From positions 19,909,349 through 19,973,348 of the forward strand of contig CM055102.1 of the NCBI GenBank assembly GCA_029204225.1: a DNA stretch of 64,000 nt, in the 5' to 3' direction. The position numbers and the translations under genes were made by a program. Of the stretch, positions 52,411-64,000 are shown one piece after another. Under the pieces are notes generated by a model. It saw only the letters and a program-made list of their open reading frames with translations. It was not told the DNA's origin and made no database searches. Within the stretch, counting starts at the first letter, position 1. Every line of letters begins with the position of its first letter. The stretch is from Diphasiastrum complanatum (lineage: Eukaryota > Streptophyta > Lycopodiopsida > Lycopodiales > Lycopodiaceae).

Positions 52411-52557
52411 TATCAAAGAGAGTGTGACAAGAAGATATATTGTGAATGCAAACAATGTGAAGGATTCAAAATTCAAGCAAGGCGAATCATAAAAGAACAT
52501 ATGTGGGAGTATAAAATACATGTTTTGGAGGAGTCTGCAATTGCGGAGATATATAAA
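52411..52557 (+). pseudogene. Cysteine-rich exon-like fragment, transposase-associated type
   Basis: After an AATAG acceptor the frame reads ECDKKIYCECKQCEGFKIQA, then RRIIKEHMWEYKIHVLEES. The C-x-C-x2-C and the following basic helix ending in H resemble the small zinc domain at the start of many plant DNA-transposon proteins. Only one exon can be seen, so this is tentative. Confidence 0.33.
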
Positions 52558-53079
52558 GTTTTCTTTGGTACATGCAATTTAGCTATTTAGTATTGATAAC
52601 TATTAGACAAATTACACTTCTGTTGAAAAGACATCTAACGTTTGTATAATTTATTTATTTTTAGTTGATGTTCTTCGGTGCATGCACATTGCATACTTCA
52701 TGATCTTATAACAAAATGAAAGACATTGATTTTGGATCTTCTTTGTTCATAATGTCATTAGTCGTTATACACCTCATGTGGATACAAATTGATTCTATTC
52801 ACTCCATCACAATTTCCCTTGAAGAATATTGTCCTCATATAACGGTTGATGACATCCTTTTAGCCACGCTCAATACATAATTTATTAACCATTCAACCAC
52901 ATATTATGATATATGTTCTATTGACCATGCCATCACTCCACACATTGATTCTATTCATCCCACTACTACAATTGGTCATTCTATTGGTCCTTCTATGTCC
53001 TCTACTCCTCCAAAAAACAAAAAAAGCATTGGAGGCATCTTGCCATGTTATAAAAATGAAAAAAAAAAAATGCAAAAGT

Positions 53080-54600
53080 CCAACTTTTCTCAATGACCAT
53101 GGTAGATAACGCATGAGAATGGTTTTTTAACCTCAATCGTGATGATCGATGAGACTGGTCAGAACTGAAAGAGTCTTTCATTAAACGCTTCCAATCTTTT
53201 AGACTCATAGAAAGCCCCTTTGTACACCTTAGTAATATAAAAATCAAATGCGTACGTGACTACATTGAGCACTTCAAGCATCTCAGAAGTCAAGTCCAAG
53301 AATAGCCAATTGGCAAAATGTTGATCATATGGTTTATAGTTGGTCTTCCCAGACGCTAGCAAAGAGTATTTTACTCTTAAATCTGCTATGTCTGATGCCA
53401 TTCGTGAAGAAGATAAAGGTTTTGATGATGATGACCAGAAAGCGAGAAAATCTCATTGTGTTTACCCTGAAAATCATCCAAGTGAGCCCCGAGATTCAGA
53501 CCAAGTCTGGAAGTCTGAATTTGAGTTGATGAATCAACAACATCAACAACAGATGGAGAAAATCACTAAGGATTTCCAACAAGTCTTTAAATCTATTCTG
53601 AGTCAATTGCCAAGGCAATTGCCATCTGGTAACGCTATTCATAGGCAAGAAGATATCTGGTGCCCACAATGTCATGGACAACATACAGGTAATGAGTGTC
53701 CATCACACCGTCCTTACGAAACGCAGCATTGTATACTTTGTGATACGACCACTCATACCACATCAAGCTTTAGGTACAACCCATGCAACATGCAATATTC
53801 TCACCACAGCCATATGCACCACGAGGACAACCACAAGCGCCATATAACTCCCTTTATATGAGTCCAGTCCAAGTTCAGGAATTGCCTAGACAACAACAAC
53901 AACGCTTGGCACTTCCGGGACCAAGAGGATCTGCTCCACCCAACAGGCCACACCAACAAAACAGGCCAATGTCATGCAGAACACCTCCTATGACACCCCA
54001 GCTTATGAGTCTACTTATGATGACGACAATCCTAACTCATATGTAGATGACATCTCTGTCTCCTATTCCAATGAGCAATATTATCCTGAGAAGCAACCTA
54101 TTCAAATTGGCCAAAATGGTTATGCCATTTTCCCTTCAGCACTTCAGAAGTGATGTTTTGTATGTGGAGAAACCACTCACTTTCAAAGTAAATGTAGACT
54201 TCGTTATGACTTTGTAGCTGAGTGTGCTACTTGTATTAGAAGGCATTGCTATAATGATTACTCTAACCAAACTAAGAAGATAGTTCTAGCACGTAGGGTA
54301 TTTGAAGAGTCATTGCATGCAGTCACACGTGCACACCACAAGGCCTTAGATCAATCTAATGACCCCGCACAACCTCACCCTTTTGCTTATACTTCCATGA
54401 TTCCACAATCTTATCATGACCCTGTAGAAGCCCAAAGGTAGTACCATGAGTTTCGAGATGAGTTTGATAGAGCTGAAGATAGGATTTCTACTCCGCCATC
54501 TGTCCAGTTACCTACTCAGGGGCAACCACCACAAGGAATAGAGGTTCTTTTTTTATCTCTTACAAGCCCAAATCACCATGCCCTTCTGCACGACTATGAA
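53080..54600 (+). pseudogene. Gypsy gag
   Basis: Broken frames give the capsid region (SELKESFIKRFQSF, CVRDYIEHFKHLRSQVQE) and then a 173-codon frame (53340-53861) rich in Gln with WCPQCHGQHTGNEC. A proline-rich section (53870-54000) follows, then a second knuckle-like CFVCGETTHFQSKC after a stop at 54151. Two zinc motifs are more than usual for Gypsy gag; one may come from duplication or be non-canonical. Confidence 0.82.
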
Positions 54601-54689
54601 GTTTTCCAAACCCCTGCGGGATGCCATACTGCAAAGGTCCCAACAGCTTGATGTACCCGATGAGATGAGACATCTGAAAAACGCTGAAG

Positions 54690-55570
54690 TGGTTCATGAT
54701 GTTGAAATGAGCTTACTTCATATAGGTGTTTCTAAAGGTAATAGCATCACTTTGCCTATGCATTATAAACCTTACCCATCTGTGCAAGCCATCCTTGATA
54801 CTAGGTCTGGCGTGAATGATTCAACCATAAAGGGTCATTATGTGCAAAGTGCTAATATCATTAACTAGGGTCATGCTTTAGCAATAATTGATTGTGTCAA
54901 TGCCACTCTTTGTGAATGTGAGGTTCAAGAAGAGGCACCAATCAAAATCACTATACACTCCATGGATACCAACACTCCCATCCTGCCTTTATACATGATA
55001 GATGCACTCCCTATTGAGTGGATACTTGAGGATGTTTTTCTTACTAAAATATCCACCAGTGAGGATGGCATTCTTACAGTGGGAGAACATGAGTTATCTG
55101 ATGATCAGCTTATTCATTTGCTAGATCTCGAGCATTTAGGAAAGCGTCATATACCAAAAGAGATTAAACTTCCATCACCATTGGCTTGTGTGCAACATCC
55201 ACAACCAGTAAACACTTGTGTATACTGACCCAAACTAAAAGTCTATCAATGGGACGTACACAATGATGAAGTTTTGAGCACCATTGACAAAGACTTAGTC
55301 CGAGAAAAATCACAAAAAAATCCACGCATGCCTACCACTACACACCCACAAATATTCAGCATGCTAAAAAATAGATCAAACGTTGACGTACGATTGACTG
55401 ATAAGCAATTCCAAATGCATGAAAAACTGAAACAGCCAATTAAGCCTTTGATACAAAATCAAAAGAATCCTAGTCAGGCTTCATCATCTACAAACCCACC
55501 TGTAGAGAACATTCCTAAGATTCCACCTGAGGTAATTGATGATCCACTTTATGATGTTCCCTAGCACTTT
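54690..55570 (+). pseudogene. Gypsy protease and linker
   Basis: The frame shows LLHIGVSKGNSITLPMHYKP and the protease box AILDTRSGVND, where the usual D-[ST]-G is altered. It continues through HSMDTNTPILPLYMIDALPI and, after stops, a linker with PPVENIPKIPPEVIDDPLYD before RT. Confidence 0.75.
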
Positions 55571-55602
55571 AAGGATTACACGACTGGTTACGTCGTCGTC
55601 AG

Positions 55603-56660
55603 TTGGTTAAGCCAAAATGGGAGCCTCAACCACCATCAACTTCTTTTGAGAGACCTACAAAGACAATACCTCTGAATCTGAAGGATGGTGATGAAGACAT
55701 AGACTGTATCGTACACATAGGAGCCTACCTGAATCCAAACCAATTACAGGATTTGGAAATGTTATTGTGCAAATACAGAGATGTGTTTGCATGGAATAAT
55801 AAAGAAATGAAGGGGGTTCCTCCTGAAGTTGTTGTCCATACAATTTCATTATTGGATGGTGTCATACCTGTGAGAGCAAAACCTTACCGCACCAATCCTA
55901 CATATCGCGAGAAGATACGAGAAGATATTCAAAAGCTTCTCAATGTTGGTTTCATTTATGAAACTGAGCACACCAGCTGGGTATCACCAATTGCGGTGGT
56001 ACCAAAGAAAAATGGTAAACTTTGTATCTGCATGGATTTGAAAAAGCTTAATGATCAAACAAAGAAGGATCACTTTCTCTTACCTTTGACCACACAAATC
56101 CTCGAAAATATAGCAAGAGTAGAAGTTTTTAGCTTCCTAGATGGTTTTGGTGGCTAGTTTTTAGTCCAAATTGCTCCTAAAGATCGCTTCAAAATGGCCT
56201 TTGTTACAAAGTTTGGCACATTCGCCTATCAAGTTATGCCATTCGGTATGTGCAATGCCCCATCCACATTCCAAAGGGTGTTGCAACGAGCTTGCAAAGA
56301 TTTGTTACACAAGAATCTAGAGATTTATCTCGACGATCTTGGTGTACATTCTTCTGAGGATAAACATCTCGGTGTCCTTGAACAAGTGTTCATTCGTTGT
56401 CGCCGGTTCGAAATTTCATTGAATCCCAAAAAATGCCAAATCTGGGTTACCTATGGTGTGGTGCTGGGTCATATCATTTCTCGAAATGGTACAGCCACTG
56501 ATCCCGAAAAGATCATAGTGATTCTCGAAATGCCCCTACTAGGAACAGTGAAAGAAATTTATGTCTTTCTGGGCCACACATGTTATTATCGAATTTCTAT
56601 AATACACTACGCTGATAAAGCACGGTTAGTATATCAAATCGTTACTGGCCCAAGAAGCCA
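55603..56660 (+). pseudogene. Gypsy reverse transcriptase
   Basis: RT blocks: DVFAWNNKEMKGVPPEVVVH, YREKIREDIQKLLNVGFIYE, SWVSPIAVVPKKNGKLCIC, FSFLDGFGG (catalytic motif A), a stop at 56156, then DRFKMAFVTKFGTFAYQVMP, FGMCNAPSTFQRV and the active site EIYLDDLGVHS. LGHIISRNG and DPEKI follow. Apart from the stop between the two frames the domain is well preserved. Confidence 0.92.
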
Positions 56661-56689
56661 GGATTAAAGTCTTCGAAGACCTCAAATAG

Positions 56690-57110
56690 GATTTAGTCAC
56701 TGCACCCATTCTTTGCGTGCCCGATTATAATAAGGAGTTCCATGTGCATACGGACGCTAGTAATATGCTATTGGTGTTGTTTTAACGCAACCTGGAGAAT
56801 TCGAAAAGGATTTCCCAATCCATTTTCTAAGCCGTCAGCTTGTTCCAGCTGAGGTTAACTATTCCACAACAAATCGAGAAGCACTAGCAATGGTCTATGT
56901 TTTTCAACAATTTCGACATTATTTGCTAGGCCAGCTTTTTGTCTTCTATACCGACCATCATCCTCTTCTTTACCTATTGAATAAACCTTCAAAACTGGAC
57001 GAATTGCACGACGGCTGTTGATCCTTTTAGAATTCAACTTTCGAGTTGTTATTCGGAAGGGCTCACAACATTTTTTGGCTGATCATCTTTCACAATTACC
57101 TAATGTTGAA
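56690..57110 (+). pseudogene. Gypsy RNase H
   Basis: Several frames contribute: a DAS-like start near 56755, HFLSRQLVPAEVNYSTTNRE, AMVYVFQQFRHYLLGQLFVF, YTDHHPLLYLLNKP, and FRVVIRKGSQHFLADHLSQL. The frame breaks repeatedly. Confidence 0.85.
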
Positions 57111-57368
57111 GTGTCTGATGAGCCAATAAATGATGAGTTACCAGGTGCGTGTCTATTTTATATGGATGCGACTCTGTTATGGGCAGATGATATCACTAGA
57201 TATCTAGCCAATGGGAAAATAGATTCTCAGTTGACGAAATCGCAAAAAATAAAGCTTATTATGAAATTCCTACCATATCATCTTATTGCGAGACAATTAT
57301 ATAAGTTAGGTGTTGATGGTATTACACGACGTTGTGCACATGAGTCTGAAGTCCGATAGATTATTGCC

Positions 57369-58450
57369 TTGACACACGAGGATATTAGGGGTGGACATTT
57401 CTCCTCCGATGCTACTGCTAGGGCAATTCTTCTAGCAGGATTTTGGTGGCCAACCCTTTTCAAAGACACTTATGCTTATATTAAAGTTTGTGACGTTTGC
57501 CAACGTGCACAGAATACCAAGAAAGCTTACCACAATCTTCGTACTCCAATACTTGAAAGCGAAGCATTTCAAAAGTGGGGTATCGATTTTGTTGGACCTA
57601 TTGGTCCAATAGCACGTGGCACCCAATCACAATATATCTTGATTGCCACTGGTTATGCAATGAAGTGGATAGAGGCTAGAGCAATGCACAAAGCAGATGC
57701 AAAATCTGTCGCATGCTTCCTCTATGAAAACATTATCACTAGATTTGGTTGTCCAATCGTGATCAAGGTTCTCACTTCCTTAATGAAGTAATCAACAGTT
57801 TACTGACTCATTACTTCGTTATACATCAAAAGAGCACCTCGTACTATCCTAGATGGAATGGATTAGCTGAATCTACAAATAAAACGATTTGTAAAGTCTT
57901 GACCAAGATAGTAGACACAAGTTGATCTAACTGGAAAACGAAATTATTTTTTGCTATCTGGGCATATCGAACAATGCCAAAGCGAGCCACGGGTTGGAAA
58001 ACACCATTTGAGTTGGTATATGGCCAAGAGGCTATTATGCCAGTAGAGTTTTTAATTCCTTCTCTATGCGTCACTTTAGCATATGCCACTGACTTGTGTG
58101 ACAATAGTACTTTCCAACACCAAGTTCAGAATCGACTCTTTACATTGACGAAACTGTGTGAAACACGTCTTATCTCTTATCATGCATAGTTAGTTCGTAA
58201 ACGACGACAAAAGGCTTGTAATGATCGTCATGTCAGGACTAAGGATATCCACTATGGTGATAAAGTTTTACTTTATACATCTTCCAAGGTCCATCCCGGA
58301 AAATTGAAGTTCCGTAACCAGGGCCCCTATGTTGTCAAGAAAACTTTCACCAATGGTGCAATCCAATTAGAGACCCTAGAAGACATACCCCTTGACATAT
58401 TAGTAATGGTAGCCGACTACAGAGGTACTATGAGTATATTTTTTCGATAA
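57369..58450 (+). pseudogene. Gypsy integrase
   Basis: The H2C2 zinc region has THEDIRGGHF, FWWPTLFKDTYAYIKVCDVC and QRAQN. The core has FQKWGIDFVGPIGP, IATGYAMKWIEARAM and, after a frameshift, YPRWNGLAESTNKTICKVL and WAYRTMPKRATGWKTPFELV. The C-terminal part carries HYGDKVLLYTSSKVHPGKLK and FRNQGPYVVKK, as in the usual GPY/F module. No chromodomain was seen. Confidence 0.9.
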
Positions 58451-58584
58451 GTCATGTCTAGCAATATTTTTCTATAATATTTTACTCCATACTTTTCTGT
58501 TTTTTTTTCCTTCTATGTATATTTTTTCTTTTCCACAATTGTTGTAAACCCATTGGTTTTACACTTAATCAAAAACCAAAAATA

Positions 58585-59330
58585 TTTTTTGCATCCGACG
58601 AGATTGCATCCGACAGGATTCCATCCAACAAGATGCATCTAACAAAATTGCATCCGACACGTTTGCATCCACCAACCGCCAGTCTCATTTGCTTCCGACA
58701 AGCCCATTTGCATCCGATGAAATTTTCAACCGACGCTAGACCTAAAAAAAAAAATTGGTATAAAGACCTTAGCCGTCAAGTTCATTCCTACTTTACACAA
58801 TTTTTGAACGAGTTCATGTCTGTCTAGAAAATTTCAGATGATCTTCTTGTTTTCTGATCCAATTTGGACGTTGTTGCTTGCATCCTAACCGCTATCACGT
58901 CCTCTTTCGTTTGATCCATTCTTTGTCGTTCTACATACACATTCCTCTCCACTTTTGGAACCCCTGCCACATTTTCCACCTCACAAACATTAAACAAAAA
59001 AAACTTTAACTTTTTTCTTGTTTTTTATACCTACTTCTCAACTCTTTATCTTTTCATTTCCAAAGTTTTGCCTCCACGATTTGTCACTCTACTTTACAGT
59101 TTGTCTTTTTTGCATCCGTCAGTTCTTCCAATCACTTTTGGAGTTTGCATCCGCCATCTCATTTTTATGTGCCATCTAGTTTGCATCTGCCATCCACTTT
59201 CATTTTGGCATCTGCCATTGCATTCGACAAATTGCATCCGACAGGTTGCATCCGACAGATTGCATCTGTCATTGCATCCACCACTATCTCTGACAATTTG
59301 CATCCGCCACTGTAGCCACCAGATCTCATC
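58585..59330 (+). repeat. Interspersed TTGCATCCGACA repeats
   Basis: A short word, GCATCCGACA with variants (GCATCCGCCA, GCATCTGCCA), recurs about 20 times in two clusters (58585-58735 and 59110-59330). It does not form a regular tandem array and spacing varies. It follows the Gypsy integrase and may be part of its 3' non-coding region. Confidence 0.75.
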
Positions 59331-59380
59331 TAACAACACTCCAGAGAACTTAAAAAAAAATCAAAATTTCCAAAAAAAAA

Positions 59381-59713
59381 TGGTCGATTCGGATTTAGAC
59401 CATAGTGAAGATATTCCTGCTATGCCTCAGACCACTAAAACTCGTTCTATGTGAAGATGACATGATGAATCAATGGTATACACAGGCTGAACAAGTGTTT
59501 AAAACACTTGAATTTCAAATTCCACCACAGACGGGCCACCAGACCCTATATTTGATGTACCAGGCATACAAAAATTTTGATCAGAAGCAACTTATTTTTC
59601 GCATTGATCTTCAAAATTTTCAGTCGATTATCTACTTGATTGGCAACAATCTCACCACCTTTGGCTTCCCTAGTGGCCATAAGGGGAAACCAGTCAAGTT
59701 GACCAACATGTGA
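59381..59713 (+). other. Short open stretch of unknown origin
   Basis: Two overlapping plus-strand frames read SEDIPAMPQTTKTRSM and, after a small shift, CEDDMMNQWYTQAEQVFKTL. I do not recognise the product. It may be the start of another retroelement's gag. Confidence 0.3.
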
Positions 59714-59997
59714 CCTTGCTGAGTAGGAGAAATGGGTCTTCTAGGAACTTCCTTGGTTTAAAGCGCGTGATGAGAGTCACTTTAACCACTTCCCCGGTGG
59801 ATTTTTCTTCCTCTGACAAATTGAAAAACCAATCTTGAGCCACCGCTACTAGTGACATGGGGAACAACATCAACTTCTCTGCAGGTGTCCAATCGTCGTA
59901 GATTTCACAAGCTTGCTCGTAGATCTGGAGGAAGCGGATGGGATCTGATGATCCGTCATATTTTGGTATCTCCATCCGAGGTGCCCTTGAAGGTAGG
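59694..59997 (-). pseudogene. Gypsy gag capsid fragment
   Basis: Minus-strand reading gives PKYDGSSDPIRFLQIYEQAC, WTPAEKLMLFPMSLVAVAQD, WFFNL and VTLITRFKP: the classic Gypsy retrotransposon capsid block (F-G-DP--F---). Open for about 93 codons, then cut by dispersed repeat B at 59998. Confidence 0.85.
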
Positions 59998-60580
59998 TGT
60001 ATGCTCTAAAATATTATGGTTTCAAACTCAACTCATTGTCAATTAGTAAATGTTCTATTGTCTATGAAGTTATGGTGCTCCATATTAGTGAAAGTAGCAT
60101 AACTATATCACTACCTATTCTATTGAATCTTATTGTCCTTAGTTTTTACTATCAAAAGAAGGATTCTACGGCAAATACATATGAGATTGCAGTGTTTAGG
60201 TTTACTAGGCTTCCTTTCAAAACCATTACTATAAGGGTTATTATGGCATTAACATGATCTGTTGCTCTTCGGTACCAATACTAGAAGGGCTTGCAATATA
60301 TCAAGTTAGAAATACGATCATGACTACCTCTCAAAAAGAATCTTCAACATGTATTTAGGTATTATACTATACATACCCCTTGACACATATGTGTTTACAA
60401 TTCGAAGAGTTGGGCTGTTACTAGTAACCCAAAAACCATCAATGTATTGTTAAGCATTTTTTTACGTCTCTTAGACTAATACGATGTTTTACTTATGGAA
60501 TGTGATACTAAACTTTCAACAACTATTTTCAAACTTGCATTACAAAAATCAGGGTTTCTGTATTGGATACAAGTATAGAT
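59998..60580 (+). repeat. Dispersed repeat B, copy 3
   Basis: The longest visible copy. Its middle shares CTTTCAAAACCATTACTATA and AACATGATCTGTTGCTCTTC with copy 1, and its later half matches copy 2. No protein recognised. Confidence 0.75.
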
Positions 60581-60651
60581 AGGGTCTATATGCAACGATT
60601 GAACCAGTAATGCACAGAAATAAACTGTTTCTTCAATTGATTACAATTAAG

Positions 60652-60709
60652 GTGGTTGTCGATGGGTTTGAAAAGCATATCCATGCTTTTCAAACCTACC
60701 GACAACCAC
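60652..60709. repeat. 27-bp inverted repeat (hairpin)
   Basis: Arms GTGGTTGTCGATGGGTTTGA (and 7 more bp) at 60652-60678 and their near-perfect complement at 60683-60709, separated by 4 bp. 25 of 27 positions pair by Watson-Crick rules, one is G-T and one mismatched. Could fold as a stable RNA hairpin or be a short inverted-repeat element. Confidence 0.9.
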
Positions 60710-60779
60710 ACCCTACTTGTTAAAAAAAGACATGTTACTGGACTCTAATAGCATAATGTTTTGTAGGATTGGACATCTA

Positions 60780-61368
60780 TTTTGTTTGAATCGGTCTTGT
60801 GTTTGGTGAACCTGAATGGCATGGATTTGCCTAAGCATGATTTCATAGAGTCCACCAGGGTTCATTCATGGTACCAATGGGTACATGATGGCATGGATAT
60901 GCCCTACTACCGACGTCTATGACCAAATCAGACCTTTTCCATTTTCGTGATTGATTTTGACTGCTTCATAAAATGCTTTTAGACGATTGTGTAGTAATGA
61001 TAGGAGTAATTGCCTAAAAACTAATAAATATGGCAAATGCCCTGATACAATGAAAACCTACAACATGATAAAATAATGATAGGAAAGATTGAACTAATTA
61101 TGATACATTTTAGTTATAATGAATCTTGTTTCGGACATGGATAACAATTGAAACTCAACTATGACACATGTCTTTCTCACTGTACTAACTCGTGAGATTT
61201 TGTTTGGTGGGATGGTGACAGGTAACAGCTGAGTTTCCTAAGACTTGCTTGACTTTATGATACTTTGTTCTGTAAGTTTTTATACAATTTCAATCTGTTA
61301 TGCTATATGATAGAAGGATTCAAAAGGTTTAGTCTTGACCTTTCAAGAAGAATTAAGTGAAATTTGTG

Positions 61369-61411
<43 letters not shown>
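60780..61411 (+). repeat. Dispersed repeat A, copy 4 (long form) with CT tail
   Basis: Aligns with copy 3 (31501-32128) from TGAATGGCATGGATTTGCC through GCCCTGATAC, GAATCTTGTTTCGGACATGG, GTGGGATGGTG and TTTAGTCTTGACC, and ends in a CT tract at 61371-61411. It lies just after repeat B copy 3 and the hairpin. Confidence 0.78.
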
Positions 61412-61414
<3 letters not shown>

Positions 61415-63823
61415 AAAAAATTTGAACCTTCGTAGTACAAACAAAAGTTATGCTTTCTTTCAATTTTTTTTTCTTTCTCATATGTCCTCATTTGTTGGAG
61501 TTGGCCTCATGGCCCTTGCCAACTTGTTGAGGAATATTTCTTAAAATTTTCAATAATATTAGTTGCGAAATTTTTTTTGATGTGTACAATTCATTATGTC
61601 CAACAATGGATAAAACAAAAAACATGGCATTAGCAATAGATCTCAATTTATTGATTATTCTCAAACTATTCATGACAAGTGCATAAGTGAGATCTACATA
61701 ATCTTTCAAAATTAATCATTATAGTTGAACATTTTAAATTTAATAATGAATGTGCTAAATACAAGCTTTGAGTAATGCAAGTGCACATGGTGAAGTAGCT
61801 TGACTAAGGTGCCATATCTACATCATTGGACAAGTCAGCGGTGCTGTTGCTCTTGCTTTCAATAGAATCAAGGATAGTTAACAGCTGATGAAGAGTTTTA
61901 AGTTGAATGGGGATGACGATGACTAGTCATTGGCTTTTCCTTTGTCGTTGATGGTAATGCAAATGTGGTAATTGTATTTTCACCCTTTCCTAGTGTCAAT
62001 AACAAACTACTTGTTTTGATTCAAGAAATTTGTACTTGAGGTAAATACCACCAATGCAAATCAGTAATCATAAAATTTTGATCTTATAGGTATTCCAAGT
62101 GATAATGTAAGATAGTATTCATACTCAGGATATAATATGAAATCTTTTGATGAGATGAGTACAGTCTGACTTGCTTGCACCAATATTCATTTTTGTTCTC
62201 TGTACCATTTTTATTTTTTTATGATAAGAATTTGGAGATCTCCAACTATCATGAAAGCTTAAATACAATTCACTGCACTAAGCTGTACAAGACAAATGTT
62301 CATTGCAAGTGAAATCAAATATGACATGTTTTATGAACCATCAAATTTTCTGCATGCAATAATTGACTTCACAGAATCCCACATCAAAGCCTCTAATCAG
62401 CTATGTGAGAATTTTTCTGCTGAAATCAAATCCTATGCTATGAAATTACTATTCCTTTGGAACAGAGATCTAGGTCGACTTTAGAGATCCAAGCTTCAGC
62501 TCTCAATTGAATTGGGGAACTGTCTGGACCTAGGACTGTTGCCACACGAGATGAGGTCGGCATCAATTTTCGATTCTCTTGGGAGTTATCATTTTCCTCT
62601 CGTCTTCCTGAGAATGTATCATGATGGATGAAAAGAAGTGAGATGCACTGTCAATATAACTCATCGTGGTACAAAAGAAGAAAGCAAATAAGATGAACTC
62701 AAACTGACTCTAAGAAAATATTAGGGTATAAGCTCTCAAAGGAAGCCCAATCAAATACTAGAAACTAAGTGAATAAGTAGTGAATAAGTAAAATGAAAAG
62801 CTTGTACAGAGTTTTTCAACTGCCACAGGCCCAACATTCCATTGAAACTTCCCAGAGGGCACTTATTTCAGTTGCGAATCGAAATCTTGCAATACACAGG
62901 CTAACAGGCAACGCTCTATCCATAGGACGACTCAACAGAGAGGGGTAGATAATATTTTGAGTTTTTTATTTAAGAACGCCAGTCCAGTCAGTGATCTTGA
63001 CAATGCAAGCAAGAATGACCAGCATTTAAAACACATGACCTAACAACATGTCATGGAGGATATGACACACAGTATTTCAAATAAAAACTGGCACAAGCTT
63101 CAAATTAGAAATCAAGTCGCAAAACCAGAAAAACTCTTAAATGCGATACCTTAATGGACATAGAACTTTCATAGAATAAACATACCTGCTGCAGCCAACG
63201 TTGATTAGTTTCTAGCTCCTATAACTGCCTAGTCTTTACAAGTGTGGAGGTGCTTGTAAAAAACCAAAACTCTTTAAATTATAATTTGCTCTTTTGAAGG
63301 ATAGTTTTCATGAACTTAATTATAGGTTGTGTAATTTCCTGAAAGATGGAAATAATTATCATATCAAGCATGCTAACACCAGTAAGATGCACTTTAGAAG
63401 TACCAAATCCTGTATTCGCTGTCATACAAAAGAAGCGGCATGAAGTGCTCCCTTGACTCTTTTGATCATACAGAAATTTTCCCAAAATTTCCTGGCAAGC
63501 TTTTCTCTAATCTCCAGGTCGCACAACAGTTTAGCCTCATATCCTTCCGACTGAGATTTTTTATGATAGGAAAACATTGCTTATGTCTGCATGCTACTAC
63601 TGACCATGTAGTAAAAAATCATTGCCTAAACTTCAGCTCTACAAATAAACTCTTAGCCTGGTCCATAATGATGGAAAAGTTAAATGATATCAAAACTAAG
63701 AGACCAAAAAAAACATTGAATTATTGAAAAATCTAGGAATAAACCAAAATGTGTACATTTTTCATTGAGGGAATCAAGCTATTAAAAATTTAAAGCTTCA
63801 CAAATCCTAATACAAGATAACAG
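61412..63823. other. Intergenic region, no gene supported
   Basis: AT-rich sequence with short frames of no recognisable type. The 3' untranslated region of the minus-strand gene ending at 63824 should lie at the right end. Confidence 0.35.
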
Positions 63824-63927
63824 TCATAGCATGTGATTTTGTTGTGGAGCAATACTTTTCAAGTCCATGTAAGCCAAGAACTGACGAGGCAGCTCTGCTA
63901 GAAGCGCTTTGCTAAGGGCAGCGGCAT
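63824..63927 (-). CDS. Last exon of an unrecognised host gene
   Basis: On the minus strand a good acceptor (CCTTTTTACAG) precedes a 104-bp exon in which one nucleotide of the first codon comes from the previous exon. It encodes AAALSKALLAELPRQFLAYM, DLKSIAPQQ, NHML and a TGA stop. Codon use and clean acceptor suggest a real, conserved gene whose body lies beyond the window. I do not recognise the product. Confidence 0.6.
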
Positions 63928-64000
63928 CTGTAAAAAGGTCCAGAAAAATAAGATATCAGAAGGTCGTTCTAACAAAACAAATTTTTTGAAGAAATATATT

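Larger units (their letters stand above)
53050..58450 (+). mobile_element. Ty3/gypsy retrotransposon, gag-pol nearly complete
   Basis: Domains run gag, zinc knuckles, protease, RT, RNase H, integrase with H2C2 zinc finger and C-terminal domain, all on the plus strand and in Gypsy order. No LTR pair was recognised, so the true ends are unknown; the short repeats at 58585-59330 may belong to its 3' region. At least ten stops or frameshifts are scattered along it. Confidence 0.9.

Noticed and set aside
62870-62932. tRNA-like sequence on the minus strand (a TTCGATTC T-loop-like word and a TAGAGC D-arm-like word)
   Set aside because: The anticodon and T stems do not pair and no acceptor stem can be built, so at best it is a relic of a tRNA-derived repeat.
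63440-63727. 95-codon plus-strand frame near the right edge
   Set aside because: Antisense to the likely 3' region of the minus-strand gene and without any domain.

Overview
The window is nuclear DNA of a land plant: it has a plant NB-ARC (NLR) resistance gene with a GT-AG intron, a plant MAPKKK, Ty1/copia and Ty3/gypsy retroelements whose primer sites match initiator tRNA-Met, and very long (GA)n/(CT)n microsatellites. The mix suggests a large, repeat-rich genome, perhaps a seed-free plant such as a fern. That last point is inference and no single gene proves it.

Host genes are few and sit at the edges and in one island. A CC-type NLR enters at the left edge (minus strand, 1-1387). A MAPKKK17/18-like kinase with one internal TAG lies at 44618-45802 (minus). 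The last exon of an unrecognised gene lies at 63824-63927 (minus). Almost everything else is transposon-derived.

Region by region: 4.4-8.8 kb holds degenerate Copia pieces and a pair of directly repeated, LTR-like copies. 9.0-10.5 kb holds a decayed reverse transcriptase of an unusual, perhaps Penelope-like, class. 10.9-15.2 kb holds the most interesting block: an unrecognised multi-exon gene converging on a four-exon gene whose first exon encodes a histone H3 fold and whose later exons encode a Ulp1/SUMO-protease-like domain. Behind this lie a cluster of short repeated motifs and a transposase-like gene. More pieces of that transposase-like family lie at 18.6-19.7 kb and 25.3-25.8 kb, split by a nested Copia element (19685-24671). 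28-32 kb holds microsatellites and a dispersed repeat ending in (CT)n. 32.3-38 kb holds a coiled-coil ORF relic, a TTCnnGAA-rich tandem array and a minus-strand Gypsy pol. 37.9-42.5 kb holds a second Copia lacking its RT, then a third Copia gag. 49-51 kb holds another motif cluster and a second Ulp1-like gene of the same family. 53-58.5 kb holds a nearly full-length but broken Gypsy. 58.5-61.4 kb holds short repeats and further dispersed-repeat copies.

Working hypothesis: the histone-H3/Ulp1 gene, the transposase-like fragments and the clustered motifs belong to a large, multi-gene DNA transposon family that I cannot assign to a named superfamily. The reading frames, splice phases and paralogous exons are read directly from the sequence. 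Their grouping into one element is inference. Frame and intron checks were done by hand, and no database search was possible.
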